A DNA stretch of 64,000 bases. Origin: Xiphydria camelus (lineage: Eukaryota > Arthropoda > Insecta > Hymenoptera > Xiphydriidae). The stretch lies in contig OY783191.1 in NCBI GenBank assembly GCA_963678675.1, positions 15,777,096-15,841,095 of the forward strand, read 5' to 3'. The first letter of the stretch is position 1. Each line of letters begins with the position of its first letter. This document shows positions 10,938 through 22,109 of the stretch, one piece after another. The notes under the pieces were generated by a model. The model was given only the letters and a program-made list of their open reading frames with translations. It was not told the origin of the DNA and made no database searches. Made by a program: the position numbers and the translations under genes.

Positions 10938-11740
10938 TTGATCTTCGTGAAACAGGAAACACTGCTGAAGTATGAACATCATTTTTGCCTAGGTCTTCAA
11001 ATGTTTTCTGATAATTATCGAATGCCTTCAATAACTGAAATGGTCTTTGTCATTTTATTGGGCAATATGGTGCACCTTAATCAGTCACATAAAATATCGA
11101 TGAAGATGGATGTTTGCAATTCACAGCGATACCTCGACGTGACGAAATTGTATGAAAAGTTAGGAACAACATTATCAAGAGCTCTGCCTGGCTTCCACGC
11201 CCTTACAGGATGTGATTATAACCCTTCATTTTTCCGTAAAGGAAAAAATGAACCATTTCAGTTATTGAAGGCGTTCGATAATTATCAGAAAGCATTTGAA
11301 GACCTAGGCAAAGATGATGTTGATACTTCAGCAGTGTTTCCTGTTTTGGAAGAATTTATCTGCCGAATGTATGGAGTCCAAAATGCAGACACCCCGTTAA
11401 TGAAGCTCGTTTGGGACTCTTTAACGAAGCTTATAAAGCTGCAGACACTACGTACTCATTTGCAAAAAACATCCGCAATTGCGACGCATAAAACTTGCCA
11501 CCATGCTCAACTGAAGTGCAACAGCAACTGCTGCGGAGCTCGTACATTGCCAGTATCTGGCTAAATGCAAATTTGCAGCAACCAACGGACAAATCTCCAG
11601 AAAACCATAGCTGGTGCATCAACGACGGCAAATACGAATTCGTCTGGTTTCAAGGAGATCAATTGCCTGAATTTGTTGGAGATGTACTTGTTGAATATTC
11701 CAATAAAAGCGATAATGATTGCAACAATGACATTGAATAA
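10938..11740 (+). pseudogene. PIN-like family protein remnant in element B
   Basis: The first frame (10938-11564) encodes a block ending ALPGFHALTGCDYNPSFFRKGK, residues 87-93 being HALTGCD, then LEEFICRMYG. Near 11490 the frame changes to LPPCSTEVQQQLLRSSYIASIW..W, ending in PVWF-like FVWFQGDQLPEF and TAA at 11738-11740. This matches the GCDTTF and LPPTKDAARLHFFRTYHQVQLW blocks of the genes at 1277-2335 and 45500-46127, but lacks the cysteine cluster. The acidic N-terminal part is missing. The last ~80 bp of the gene lies in the right arm and is therefore also present, inverted, in the left arm. Confidence 0.65.
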
Positions 11741-12531
11741 GGTATCCATATTTAATAGTAAATATAAACAAAAAATATTATATTTTTCTAATCAATTTGT
11801 TAAAATTTATAGACGTAGGCTCCCGAGCATCTAGTGATCTGGATTCAGTTGACGAAGATGACTAGATGATCGAACAACTGATGGTATTATAAATGTCTTT
11901 ATATGAAGTACCTACCATATATTTGTAAGTCGATAAATACTCTAAGAAATTAATTCGCTTTAACAAAATTTCTGTTCAAAATATTCTTTCACTTCACGCA
12001 CCTCGTTCCTATATTTGTATCAAACACTATATCATCGGTCAAATGCCAAACGGGTATTCAAAACAAAATTATATCATTCATCCGTTTAAAAAATTGGTAA
12101 AACATCTGACATCACAAATAAAATGTTCAGTGTCCTAACATAAGACTGATGTTTGATTGATATATTGAAGCCCCTTATCAATATTGAATGAGCGCAAAAA
12201 TATTAACGCTTTTATGGCATGTGACCGTGATTTCGCGCTAATAGAAAAGCGTAAAAAGGTTATGGAAGCTATGGTTCCTCAGGATTTGCACATTGTTATT
12301 TGTTCAGCAAAACATCATCCCTCTTTTGACATTATTGACATGGAAGCTTGTGGATTTTGAAACTTTAAGGAGGCCGCAGAACCTCATCATAAATAAAATA
12401 TCTCATTGATATTAAAAAATTTAATGTTAGTAAAACAGTTATGATTTATATTGATAAAGAAGATCCGAGAGCAGTAACCGTGAAGCAGACTTATAGCTAC
12501 ACCGAGTCTTGTAAAAAGGTATACGTTTTAA

Positions 12532-13004
12532 CCCTTAATTTGGCAGTGTAAATCATAAGAAACATTGTTTTTTCTTAACTCAAAACATACTAAAAATCCT
12601 TAACCTCATAAATTGTCTAGTCGAGGACACTTAAATATTATAGCTTAATAGATATACCCACAAATAGCTCGTTGCTCCATTTAGTGTTAACCACGGTAAC
12701 TACATGTCAGTGAACAAACATGGACGCTAGTTGCAGCGGGTGGTGCACGCCATAGGCAAGTTTTGGGTATTTAACACGTGAATTAAACAATTGGTTCATG
12801 AACTTTGTAGTTTTACTTCAAACTAAGCAATCTATCCAATAATATACAATATATTGTCAAATTAGTTTCTTGCAACTAATAAATTTATTCCTATCGGTTT
12901 AAATTTTAATTTTGTATCATAAATGTATTTAGTAAGCCCCAATTGATAAAGAAACATAATTATCCCACTAAAACATGTTTTATTAACATTTGCCAAATTA
13001 AGGG
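12532..13004. mobile_element. piggyBac-like MITE, 473 bp
   Basis: TTAA at 12528-12531 and 13005-13008. Inverted ends CCCTTAATTTGGCA and TGCCAAATTAAGGG. Excision rejoins the DUF7869-like frame from VYVL to KKNK. Non-coding. Confidence 0.85.
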
Positions 13005-13101
13005 TTAAAGAAAAATAAAACTGTCGAAAACGTAAAAAAAAGTTAACCTAAGGCTTTTACCCCTAAAAGTAGAATATCAGAAAACAAGAAGAAATCTTTA
13101 A

Positions 13102-13646
13102 CCCGACGGTAGTCGCGCCGGGTCTCACAGACCCAACGATATTCTTATATGCTAATATTTTAGAAGTGCTAACTTTGGCAACCACGTGGCTTCCTCTAGC
13201 TTCCTAAGTGTGGAAACTGATCCGCATGCATTTGCCTTTATGCGAGTTCGTGTCAATCCGAATTTTTAGTTGTCAGACCCGGCGCGACCAAACTATTAAT
13301 TCAAGTTTTTTCGTTCAGACCCAGCGCGACTAAATTATATAGTATATTATATCACTAAGATTTGAATTTATACAGGTAAGATGCTATTTTTATTAGTATC
13401 TTTATTCTTCCTTGGGTATTCTAAATATGTATTGCCACGGTGAGACTGCATCAAAATTATAAAAGGTAAATAATAAAAATATGGCATATATATCAAACAG
13501 TATGTTTTGCGTAGAAAGACTTTGTTTGTTTATAAACTTTTAATAATATAAATAAAAATGTGTCCTGGAAACTTTATGTCGATAATGGGTCTCTGAGACC
13601 CGGCGCGATCAAATGTGTTTAAAACAGGGGCGCGACTACCGCCGGG
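13102..13646. mobile_element. piggyBac-like MITE with subterminal palindromes, 545 bp
   Basis: TTAA at 13098-13101 and 13647-13650. The ends are CCCGACGGTAGTCGCGCC and GGGCGCGACTACCGCCGGG. Just inside each end is a palindrome: GGGTCTCACAGACCC at 13120-13134 and GGGTCTCTGAGACCC at 13587-13601. It interrupts the last ~70 codons of the locus-1 gene. Confidence 0.85.
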
Positions 13647-13717
13647 TTAAGGGGACCATGATAAATTTTCTTGACAACAGAGAACATAAAGAATACTACC
13701 GAAACATGACACAAACA

Positions 13718-15000
13718 TAATTTTCACATATTTTCACCTCTCTAAGGTTTCATGGTTGTGTAATTTTTTACATTTTTAGTATTTGTTACTAAGTCTGATA
13801 TTAAATAAAAAGATTTTTGTATTTTGGATGATTTGTTAACTAGACTAATATTGTTTCCTCCTTTCATATTTACCTGCTTCGTACGAGGCACTTAGCATGT
13901 TTCTTTAATCACTTATTTTCCTTCCTTTTTTTCTACGATAATTTAAATAAAATTATGTTTGCGAAACACATTACAACGATATTTTAGTCTATTCCACTGA
14001 AATATTAAATTTAAATTCGTTTGTATGTTACCCTCTGGAAAATAACCCATAAAAATTTAGTTTTATGACGATATCTGAGTATTCCGATTTTGGCACTTAG
14101 CATGTTTGAACCGGACGCCCTTCAAATGTATTTGTGATCCAACTATATTTGCAGTGTAATTGATCGCCCGATATTATTCCGTTAACTCCAAAAATGGGTT
14201 GGCCGAACTCATTCATCAGTTAATGGAACTCATTTCTCAAATATTGAATTGAAAAAAAATAGAAAGTTATGAATACTAATGTGTAGATATATTTTAAAAC
14301 TTATAAATAGACGTAACGAACATTTATTTTCAAGAATCATCGAATAGTGCAGGAACAGCGTGCGAGGCTCATAATTCCGAGAACCCAGGATCGAATCCGC
14401 GCATATTTCGTTGGTTTTCTTTTTCCAGATGTTGCGTTAATTAATTTAAGTGTATTTATGTAAGTTAAATACGACAAATAAATGTAGCCCCCCTTATATT
14501 TATATATTTAGAATTTTACTTATTGGTACGGCGCCATGCGCCATTTATATTACCCCCGGAGGAGCATTGTTCCTATGGGGGAAGATATTTTTATTGTAGG
14601 TATATTTTAATATTGCAATAACTGGCGTTATATTTCATGTTTACAAATGAGGCGGTGAAAGACAAAGTGGTGCAAGTCTAATTAATATCATTTCAAGAAA
14701 CAGAAGGATTTAATAGAAATGTTAAAATTAAATCCAGAATTATTAAAATTTAGTGATTATGTACAAAACTATATTAGAGGATTATTAGAGGATTAGGGGA
14801 TTATTATTGCAACTTTTTGTTAAGTTTCTGATGAAATTTGGAATGACATGTGGTACTTTGTAAGATACTAAATGACTTACACCACTTTTCCTTTAAGTTT
14901 ATTATAGATTAAGGAAGATGAAGAGAACAAAAATGACAATTTTTTCTGAACAATATATTTTTTTAACATTGAAAAGCATTCCGAATTTTTCCATATAGTT
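13718..15000. other. Unassigned AT-rich stretch with a tRNA-like block
   Basis: I see no gene. Around 14345-14405 there is a tRNA-like block: GGATCGAATCC fits an RNA polymerase III B box and TAGTGCAGGAA is a weak A box. It could be a degraded tRNA-derived SINE. The rest shows no recognisable structure. Confidence 0.4.
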
Positions 15001-15989
15001 TTATTGTTGAACATCATTATCTTCACCCTCTGTCAGTGGTCCCAAGTCTCCATTGTCTACAGCATCTTCGGTAGTTATGAGATTGTTGAAGTACGCATGG
15101 TGGACTGGTGAAATGAAGGGTAGAAAGTCGCACATATCCTTTTTCTTCATTTTTGTGACTGGTCTAGGTCCCCTGTAAAGGTAATCTTGATTTATGTTTT
15201 TCAAAAGCATTGATCTTCCTCGTCTATTGTTTGGCATAAACTGGAGAGCAGAAAAGGGAAAAGAGTTTCTTTGTAAAACAAAGTGAAGGGTTCGTTTCGC
15301 AAACAGCGTATCCATTGCATCTTCAACCATGACACTGGCTGTTTTTCTGTGTTTTGTCACATCTTTATTACGTGAAATGCTTGTTTCTTTCGAGATTGCA
15401 TAATGAGCGCGTACCAATCGTCTGCTACACATTAATATTTCCTCTAGAGTAGCTCTCTATAGAACCAAAGTCTGCATCATTGGGGAGATAGGACTGTCCG
15501 CTCACCATGAACTTGTGATCCATTGTTTCAATCTTATTGGCGTCACATTGAATCAGCTTCATTAATCCCTTGATGCTTCTGCCCGAGTCTGACTCGGGAT
15601 TGGTTGATTTACCGTTTTGCACGCACTCGAGTCATGCTCGAACATGAAATAATTCACGTGGATTCTGGCTATCAGCCCCGAATTGGACTATGCATTGCGC
15701 TGTTTGTTGTAAGAGAAAGAGTGATAGTGGAAAAAAAAATAAGAAAAGAAACCAGATTTTTTGTAGAAACTGTAATGCTGGTTTGTGTGCTGTTCCATGT
15801 TTCCTGATTTACCATACAAAATGCGAATTTTAGATTTATATTCATATAATAACATAATGTACGTCACTAGTTTTTTTTGTTAACACTTTTCTTTACAATA
15901 TTATACATATAGGAATATTAGGTAGGGTAAATCACCCAGTTATTGGACACTTAAGCATTTTACAACATTTGAGACCGTGTTGAAATAGT

Positions 15990-16310
15990 TATTTTCGATA
16001 TGAGTGCGTGAAGCGCAAGTTTTTAACGAGTGTGAAGTTTGCCGCACGAGCTAAGCGAGTGCAGCTATCACACGAATTAAAAACGGCGCGAAACACACGA
16101 ATATCGAATTTGACTTTTTGTCACCAGTGTCAAAACCGAGGTTGGAGCGTGGGCGCCAGTGAAGAAAAAAGTGTTCACGCACTGCGCATGTACTTTTACG
16201 CACTGCGCAGGTTATTCACACATTGAGCAGCTTCAGTGTGTGAAACACGATTTCACAAGCGTCGAGGACGATCGAAAAACCGAGGTTTTTGACACTGAGT
16301 GACAAAAATA
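15990..16310 (+). repeat. Repeat 'R1' copy 1
   Basis: About 320 bp running from AATAGTTATTTTCGATATGA to GACACTGAGTGACAAAAA. It recurs inverted at 16376-16585 (partial), at 21083-21930 (split) and at 36615-36915. The 70-residue frame across it is repeated as a mirror in the inverted copies and is not a gene. Confidence 0.75.
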
Positions 16311-16375
16311 TCTTTTTAACACGGTCTCAAATGTTGTAAAATGCTTAAGTGTCCAATAACTGGGTGATTAAGTAC

Positions 16376-16585
16376 ATGCGCAGTGCGTGAACACTTTTTT
16401 CTTCACTGGCGCCCACGCTCCAACCTCGGTTTTGACACTGGTGACAAAAAGTCAAATTCGATATTCGTGTGTTTCGCGCCGTTTTTAATTCGTGTGATAG
16501 CTGCACTCGCTTAGCTCGTGCGGCAAACTTCACACTCGTTAAAAACTTGCGCTTCACGCACTCATATCGAAAATAACTATTTTCT
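16376..16585 (-). repeat. Repeat 'R1' copy 2 (partial, inverted)
   Basis: Reverse complement of the first ~200 bp of 15990-16310, starting in the CATGCGCAGTGCGTGAAC block. Confidence 0.75.
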
Positions 16586-18049
16586 ACCTAGAGATATGAG
16601 TGGTGGCTTGTTTTAATTGAAAATATATTGGCTTTACATTCTAGCAACTTACAATTTTAAATTGGAAAGAATATAATTTTCAACAATAAAAAACTGGGAT
16701 AAAGTCAAAAAACTTAGTTAGTGGACAGTGTTCTTATTTTTTGGAAATACTCAATCCAGTAATTGGAGAGTCAAGAATCAAATAAGCCAGGTACGGTTTT
16801 TGTTAATATTTATTTAAATAAAAACTAGGAATCTTGTTTTTATTTATTTAAAACAGACTGTCCAATAATTGGAAGATGTCCAATGACTGGGTGGTTTACC
16901 CTATATAGGTAAAATACACATATTTATTATATGCTCAAAATCAAAATAAATTGTTTTGCATTTTTTTTCATTTTCGAAGTTCTACGCCACTGGCAATCAA
17001 ACTTTAAAAAGTGCTAATGAAAAATATGTCAAAAACATTTTGTTATGACAGAATATTTGATTTTTGTCATTAGAATGGCAAAAAATATTGATTTTTTTCC
17101 CCAATTTTTGACCTCCTACGACACTGGAAATAAAGATTTAGAAAGCGACTATGAAAATTTTGTCAAAAATATATTGCTATGATTGAGAACATTCAATTTT
17201 TGTAAAAAAAATTTATTTTTTCTACCCAAATCCTCAAATTAAATATATGCATTAAGGGGTTAAAGATAGAGCAAAGTTCCAATTTCTGTTTTGTCCTGTG
17301 CAAGTATCGCTGTACAGGACGTGTTTAGCCTTATAAGCTCTTGATTCAATATGCTTTATCACACATGAACTGATTTCCTGAGAACCACGAGAAGTCAGGG
17401 TCCCATCCCATACAAACATGAATGCTAAACCGCTCGAAAGTTCATTGCATCCAAGATTATAGAAATACATATTTCGTTTGTAATAAGCAACAGACGTGGT
17501 GATTTTTGGGAAAGCAAGAGCCTTTTCTAAATCAAATGAGAACGCATAAAAGGAATCATCATTTTTGGACTTTTCCGCGTCAGACCTCATTGCTTTTCGG
17601 GCGGCCTCAGCTTTCCAAAGATGAAGATCATGTTCAGTTTGTAATCCAGTTTTTTCGGTCTCATCTGTTAATAACACGTTCATCGCCCAGCGCGATGCGG
17701 TTGAGTTTCTCGCGGGGCCCAAATCTGACTATCGCACTATGGGCGGAAACGTCGAAAATCTGGCCAAAAGTCGAAAAGTTAACGGATTGACCTGAATTTG
17801 GGTATCCGGAGGTTTTCGGGGTCGCTGATTACGAATCCGAGGCCAGAATTGCAAAATTCGTAGATTGCGCCACAATACGGCGCATGCGCTGATCAAATCT
17901 CGACGTAAAATTGAATAATTGCCCTGAATTCGGGTACCCGGGGGGTTTCGGGGTCGCGCTATGGTGTCTAGGAAGTGATTTTTTGGTCAAAAGTATAAAC
18001 AAGGTTTTAAAAAATATATAAGCTTAACTGTTTTTTGTGGAGTATATTA

Positions 18050-19512
18050 GGGGAGAGTAGCCTAACTCCGACCGGTGGTCTAACTCCGACCCCCTCCTCT
18101 AGCGGCAATGTAGTGAAGCTCATGCCCAAATCGCTTATGTTCTCCTATGCGCATTATGTTTACAACTATTTGGATGTTGATAGTCATGTTCTAAGATGAG
18201 TCGTAGTTGAGTTTTAAAGAAAACTTCATTTTTGGCGTTCATCTGAATCCAGCTAGGAATTTCTTCTCTTCGCATTCAAGCAAAAAGATAAGTATTTTGG
18301 AAAGTTAATATCCGTATTTTTCCAAAGGACAAGAAGTGAATCGAGAAAATCAGCGAATTCTAATTTAAATTTCAACATTGCGAGCAAAAAATGCTGTGGC
18401 CTAACTCCGACCTCCAAATAGTGGTCTACCTAACTTCGACTCTACTTTTTGCGCTATATTTCATTCTATTAATCTAGCATTTTAATAACTTAATGTTAAC
18501 GTGTTGGACCATTGAAAAAAGCAATCGACAACCAATTTGAAATGTTCATGCGTATGAATCCTGAGCGTGGTGTTCAAATCTACGACTTGCCACAAATGAT
18601 TGTTCGTGGGCTGGAGATAGCTGCAACAGAAGTGAACATCAAATCGGGTTTCCATGCGCCCGGAATTTGGCCGATCGATACGGAGAAGTTTCAGGATATT
18701 AATTATTTACCGAGTACACAACAACAGATCGCCCCAATCCAACCGAATCTACTGGCGAAGAATGTAGATCTGTTCTTGTAGTGGATAAGGAATCCAATCA
18801 GCAATTGAGCTCATCGACTTCACGTTCTCCAATCGCTGCTTTGAATGAGACGCTTGAAAAAATGTTGCCGTTTCCGGAAGCTCCACCCCGTGTGGAAGAA
18901 AAGCGCAGAGGCCGTAAACCTGGTCACACTACAATTTTAACTGACCCAAGCGTGATTGAAGAAATTGCGAGCGAACAACAGAAACGAGCCAAACATTTAG
19001 AACAAAAAAGGCCACATTTTAAAAATACGGTCAGTAATCCCCAACCATCTACCAGTGGAACGACACAGCAAACAAAAAAGCGATCACAACGGCACAGCGC
19101 CGCTGGAAAATCGTATGTCGAATCCAGTGACAGCGATTAAAATTTAGACTAATTTATGCTCTAAAATTCACCACTGTATGAAATAAATGACTTCTTTAAC
19201 TATTTCAAAAAACTAACTATTTTTTCACGTATCATTGTATCCTGATCATTAAAAAAGGGGGGTTGGAGTTAGGCCAGGGGGGGGGGGGTCGGAGTTAGGC
19301 CATGGTTTTTGAACATGTCGAAAATTGAGTACGTATGTTGCACGTATTGTTTTCGATGTTTATAAAAAGAAAAGATAACATTTTTTCTCTACAACAGAAA
19401 GTTGCTAGAATAAATTCCCTTCAAAATGATCTAATTTTCAAAAGAATCGGTCAGTTCGTACGCCCGGTATGGGCCAAACCATTTGGGGGGTCGGAGTTAG
19501 GCCACTCTCCCC
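18050..19512 (+). mobile_element. Deleted pogo-like element, 1463 bp
   Basis: TA at 18048-18049 and 19513-19514. The ends are GGGGAGAGTAGCCTAACTCC and its imperfect complement. The motif CTAACTCCGACC or its complement is dispersed near both ends (18070, 18090, 18400, 18430, 19262, 19288, 19492). Removal rebuilds the foldback arm exactly (compare 19728-19740). Only the C-terminal third of a transposase remains. Confidence 0.82.
18512..19140 (+). pseudogene. pogo-type (DDE_1) transposase, C-terminal part
   Basis: The first 89 codons include IYDLPQMIV..A..NIKSGFHAPGIWPID, which is the end of the pogo/Tigger DDE_1 domain (normally IIAGF-ATGI-PFN). After a TAG at 18779-18781 the same frame continues with LPFPEAPPR, a KRRGRKPGHT basic patch and a Ser/Pro-rich tail ending at TAA 19138-19140. 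The N-terminal DNA-binding domain and the catalytic acids are missing: the ~460 bp before it hold only the 5' terminal region. Confidence 0.75.
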
Positions 19513-20293
19513 TAACGCTAAAAAAACATTTGATGTCCTTTACAAGTAACTTTAAACTTATAACCATGGATTTGTTGAAACGTATTTACCAAATTGAACA
19601 AAACAACATATTAATTTTCCATATCTAATTCCAGTTAGTCCAAATGATCAGGTACCGTTGCTCGTCCTTGGCCGTGTTTATAAGTTTAGTTACTTGTAAA
19701 AGATATCAAATGTTTTTTTTAGCATTAATATACTCCACAAGAAACAGTTAAGCTTACATATTTTTTAAAACCTTGTTTAGACTTTTGGCTAAAAAATCCC
19801 TTCCTAGAAACCATAGCGCGACCCCGAAAATCCCCGAGTACCCGAATTCAGGGCAATTACTCAATTTTACGTCGAGATTTGATTCGTGCATGCGCCGTAT
19901 TGTGGCGTCATCTAGGAATTTTGCAATTCTGGCCTCGGATTCGTAATCAGCGACTCCGAAAACCCCTGAGTATCCGAATTCAGGTCAATCCATTAACTTT
20001 TCGACTTTTAGCCAGATTTTCGGCGTTTTGGCACACTGTGATAGGTATCGTTTGTCAGCAACTGGAAAAAACAAATTGCGTTTCCGCCCATAGTGTGTCG
20101 GCGTGCTAGAATGTAAACAGAAAGATCAGCGGGAATCGCAACGACGAAACTCGTGTAGGCCCGTGCATTGTCAGTGATCTAAAAGGTTACAGAGCCTTCG
20201 ATCCATTATAAAGGATCCATTTTATCCTAAATATAAATTCATAGAAAGTATAGTATAATGTGTAGGTATATAGGTGTGTAGGTACCCGTCACC

Positions 20294-20480
20294 CACCATA
20301 CTTTCTCGTCTGCTAGGTTTCTACGCCCTAGGGAACTTTTCTCGTGACTATTGACGTTTGCCGGCGATAGACAGAGCCAATCGTTCGTCGTCTTTGCATC
20401 TTCGACCAACAGCGTACAGCCTACAGTCTACAAAACTCTACGTGCCATATCATCCTATGTCAACAACATACGTGGAGACC
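20294..20480 (+). repeat. Solo arm of the foldback family seen at 34465-36089
   Basis: Shares CCATACTTTCTCGTCTGCT, CCTAGGGAACTT, a GACGTTTGCCGGCGATAGACAG block and a TATGTCAACAAC block with 35900-36080, and with 34470-34660 inverted. Confidence 0.7.
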
Positions 20481-20636
20481 CTGTATATGTATAAAGATGC
20501 TCTCCAAATTTTAAGGCAATCGATAAAGATTTGTAGCCGCTGGCATATCGCCCGATTTTGAAAATGGTGCTCTGAGAAAAACGCGTAAGCGAGTTTGAAG
20601 TAACATTTTATGAACGAAAATTATAGTATACCTTTA

Positions 20637-20939
20637 ATCCGCGATGCCTGCACCGTATAGTTGGCCTTCTATATTGACGTTGAATTTATTCTTCTCTTCT
20701 TTTCTGGCCAATTTTGAATCGATTCGAGCTGTTTTTGCAGCCTCAGTCAGCGATCGGTTCGAAAAATCGATACGGAGCTCGGCCGCCTCAACGCAGAAAT
20801 TGTAACAATTGCTTCTAACTGTCACGTCCAACTGTCGTATAACTTGCATTACACTGCAAATTCTATCGTTGAAAGTGCATACGGCAAGATTCTCAGCAAT
20901 ATTAATAGTTTTTCCACTTGACGTAGATTTTGGGGCCAT
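20637..20939 (-). pseudogene. Fragment of a transposon-associated protein (Mutator-like C-terminal region?)
   Basis: About 100 codons open, from MAPKSTSSGK to EGQLYGAGIAD and a stop. The pattern FNDRICSVMQVIRQLDVTV..NCYNF..A...R, followed by a run of charged residues and an EGQLYG-AG ending, is one I associate with the C-terminus of arthropod Mutator-like proteins. That link is from memory. It may instead be an unrelated repeat-borne domain. No neighbour helps to decide. Confidence 0.3.
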
Positions 20940-21082
20940 TGACCACACCGTTGCGTTTAAACTTTTATTACTATTTTGAGTAAAACCACGTTAGTATCGA
21001 TTTAGAAGGTCGTCGCTGCTCAACTTTTCGTAGATAGGCTTGACTGCTTCGAAAACTGTTTTCGACAGAGCCGGCTTGTGTG

Positions 21083-21930
21083 AAAAGGTACTTTTTGTCC
21101 CTCAGTGTTAAAAACCTCGGTTTTTCGATCATCCTCGACGCTTGTGAAATCGTCTTTCATGCACTGAAGCTGCTCAGTGTGTGAACAACCTGCGCAGTGC
21201 GTAAAAGTACCTGCGCAGTGCGTGAACACTTTTTTCTGCACTGGAGAAATAGTTGTGAAGTTAGCAGTCAGTGAATCCAACCAAATTCCCAACACTGCGC
21301 ATGCGCCGAAAGACTACACAGTTAACAGAAAGCCGGTACACATAACCTCAAAACGGTGAGACAGAAAGCCGGTACACATAACCACAAAATGGTGAATTGT
21401 AAAGTTTTATAGTGTGAAATAAATAAAAACTCGTGACAATGGATCCCGATTTTATTCCTGAAACTCCTGAACAATCTTCGGATAACGATGAAAGTATTCA
21501 AAATGCATCAATAGTTGCATTATACCAACAATGGAACCAGTGTTGGTTGACACGTTTTTGCTTATCAGTGTCCAACTATGAATTTGTTGATTTTTTTTGT
21601 TTCCAAAAAATGCATATTTAATTTTTTTTATACTGATAAAAATTTATAATTTAACTCTAACTTTCAATGTGTTGATTTTTTTCTTTTCTTTAAAAAATGT
21701 TCTTTTTGGGGGGGGGGCTCCGCCCCCCAACTCCCCCACCGGACCACCACCCCGGACCCCGTCCGCACCTACGCTCCAACCTCGGTTTTAACACTTTTGT
21801 GACAAAAAGTCAAATTCGATATTCGTGCGTTTCGCGCCATTTTTAACTCGTGTGATTGCCGCACGAGCGAAGTGAAACTTCACACTCGTTAAAAACATGC
21901 GCTTCACGCACTCGTATCGAAAATAACTAT
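21083..21930 (-). repeat. Repeat 'R1' copy 3, interrupted at 21251-21767
   Basis: Outer parts match 36615-36915: CTCAGTGTTAAAAACCTCGG at the left and CACTCGTATCGAAAATAACT at the right. The inner ~517 bp is foreign: it has a short ATG frame (21439, MDPDFIPETPEQSSDND) and a G9/C-rich hairpin at 21710-21740 (GGGGGCTCCGCCCCC). The frame could be a displaced first exon; unassigned. Confidence 0.6.
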
Positions 21931-22109
21931 GATGTATTGACAATACGTCCCAACATGCATTTGACGCGCTGCGAGGCGCCTCCGCAAACTGACGTAAACG
22001 ACCGGTTCGAGATTTTTTCTGACCACAAGACCTTTTTTTCTTATTCTTGAGGGTTTAATCTTAAGGTTTTAAGCTAAAAAAAATCGATTTTTTAAAAGTT
22101 GCATGGCAG

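Larger units (their letters stand above)
9718..12203. mobile_element. Long-inverted-repeat element B carrying a PIN-like gene
   Basis: TA flanks at 9716-9717 and 12204-12205. The ends begin ATATTTTAGCGCTCATTC (left) and ATATTTTTGCGCTCATTC (complement of right). Arms are about 570 bp: 9718-10030 plus 10676-10930 on the left (split by a nested MITE) and about 11660-12203 on the right. Between them is one plus-strand gene remnant. Removing the element with one TA joins a DUF7869-like reading frame across 9715/12206. This supports both the boundary and its being younger than that gene. Confidence 0.75.
12206..13717 (+). pseudogene. DUF7869-like transposase-type gene, C-terminal part (locus 1)
   Basis: A reading frame with FMACDRDFALIEKRKKVMEA starts right after element B. 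Its 5' neighbour is FPGV at 9697-9715, preceded by a possible AG splice acceptor. It continues through a block with YIDKEDPRAV and after two TTAA MITEs ends in FLDNREHKEYYRN, TAA at 13717. The block order equals the C-termini of the loci at 15001 and 59795 (acidic D-x-D/E region, then a KKKD..LLPFI..H-like end). Several stops and frame changes are present. I recall such proteins being annotated DUF7869; this needs a search. Confidence 0.6.
15925..16901. mobile_element. TA-flanked MITE with repeated TIR motif (pogo-like)
   Basis: TA at 15923-15924 and 16902-16903. Ends GGGTAAATCACCCAGTTATT and complement of GGGTAAACCACCCAGTCATT. The CCAGTTATTGGACA motif recurs inverted near 16355, and in weaker form near 16754 and 16862. 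Two oppositely oriented copies of the R1 repeat (15990-16310 and 16376-16585) lie inside, bounded by an inner inverted repeat (GAGACCGTGTT / AACACGGTCTC). Confidence 0.75.
15566..17259. mobile_element. TTAA-flanked non-autonomous element (piggyBac-like)
   Basis: TTAA at 15562-15565 and 17260-17263. Ends TCCCTTGATGC and (complement) CCCCTTAATGC. A palindrome, CCCGAGTCTGACTCGGG, lies at about 15582-15598 just inside the left end. No transposase is seen. It contains the pogo-like MITE at 15925-16901. Removal restores the locus-2 gene frame. Confidence 0.8.
15001..17722 (-). pseudogene. DUF7869-like transposase-type gene (locus 2), interrupted
   Basis: The 5' part (17722-17264) shows SFDLEKALAFP, YYKRNMYFYNLG, FVWDGT..SRGSQEI and YSDTCTGQNRNW. 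The 3' part (15561-15001) continues with MDHKFMVSGQSYLPNDADFGSIE and then a GPRPVTKMKKKDMCDFLPFI C-terminus. The two halves join exactly (NFALS-L / MKLIQ) when the TTAA element at 15566-17259 is removed. Candidate catalytic acids are the D of FDL, the D of YSD and the D/E of NDADFGSIE, as expected if this is a DDE-type enzyme; that is inference. A frame change occurs at about 15430. The N-terminus is lost at the foldback starting at 17735. Confidence 0.65.
17735..20095. mobile_element. Foldback element hosting a pogo element
   Basis: Ends CACTATGGGCGGAAAC and GTTTCCGCCCATAGTG. The arms mirror each other. The left arm, 17735-18049 continuing at 19513-19615, pairs with about 19650-20095. Each arm has copies of the GGGTCGCTGATTACGAATC motif that also builds the foldback at 6811-7819. 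The pogo element lies in the left arm only and was inserted later. No clear target duplication. Confidence 0.7.

Noticed and set aside
14345..14405. tRNA gene
   Set aside because: Only a B-box-like motif is convincing; the A box is weak and no cloverleaf forms.
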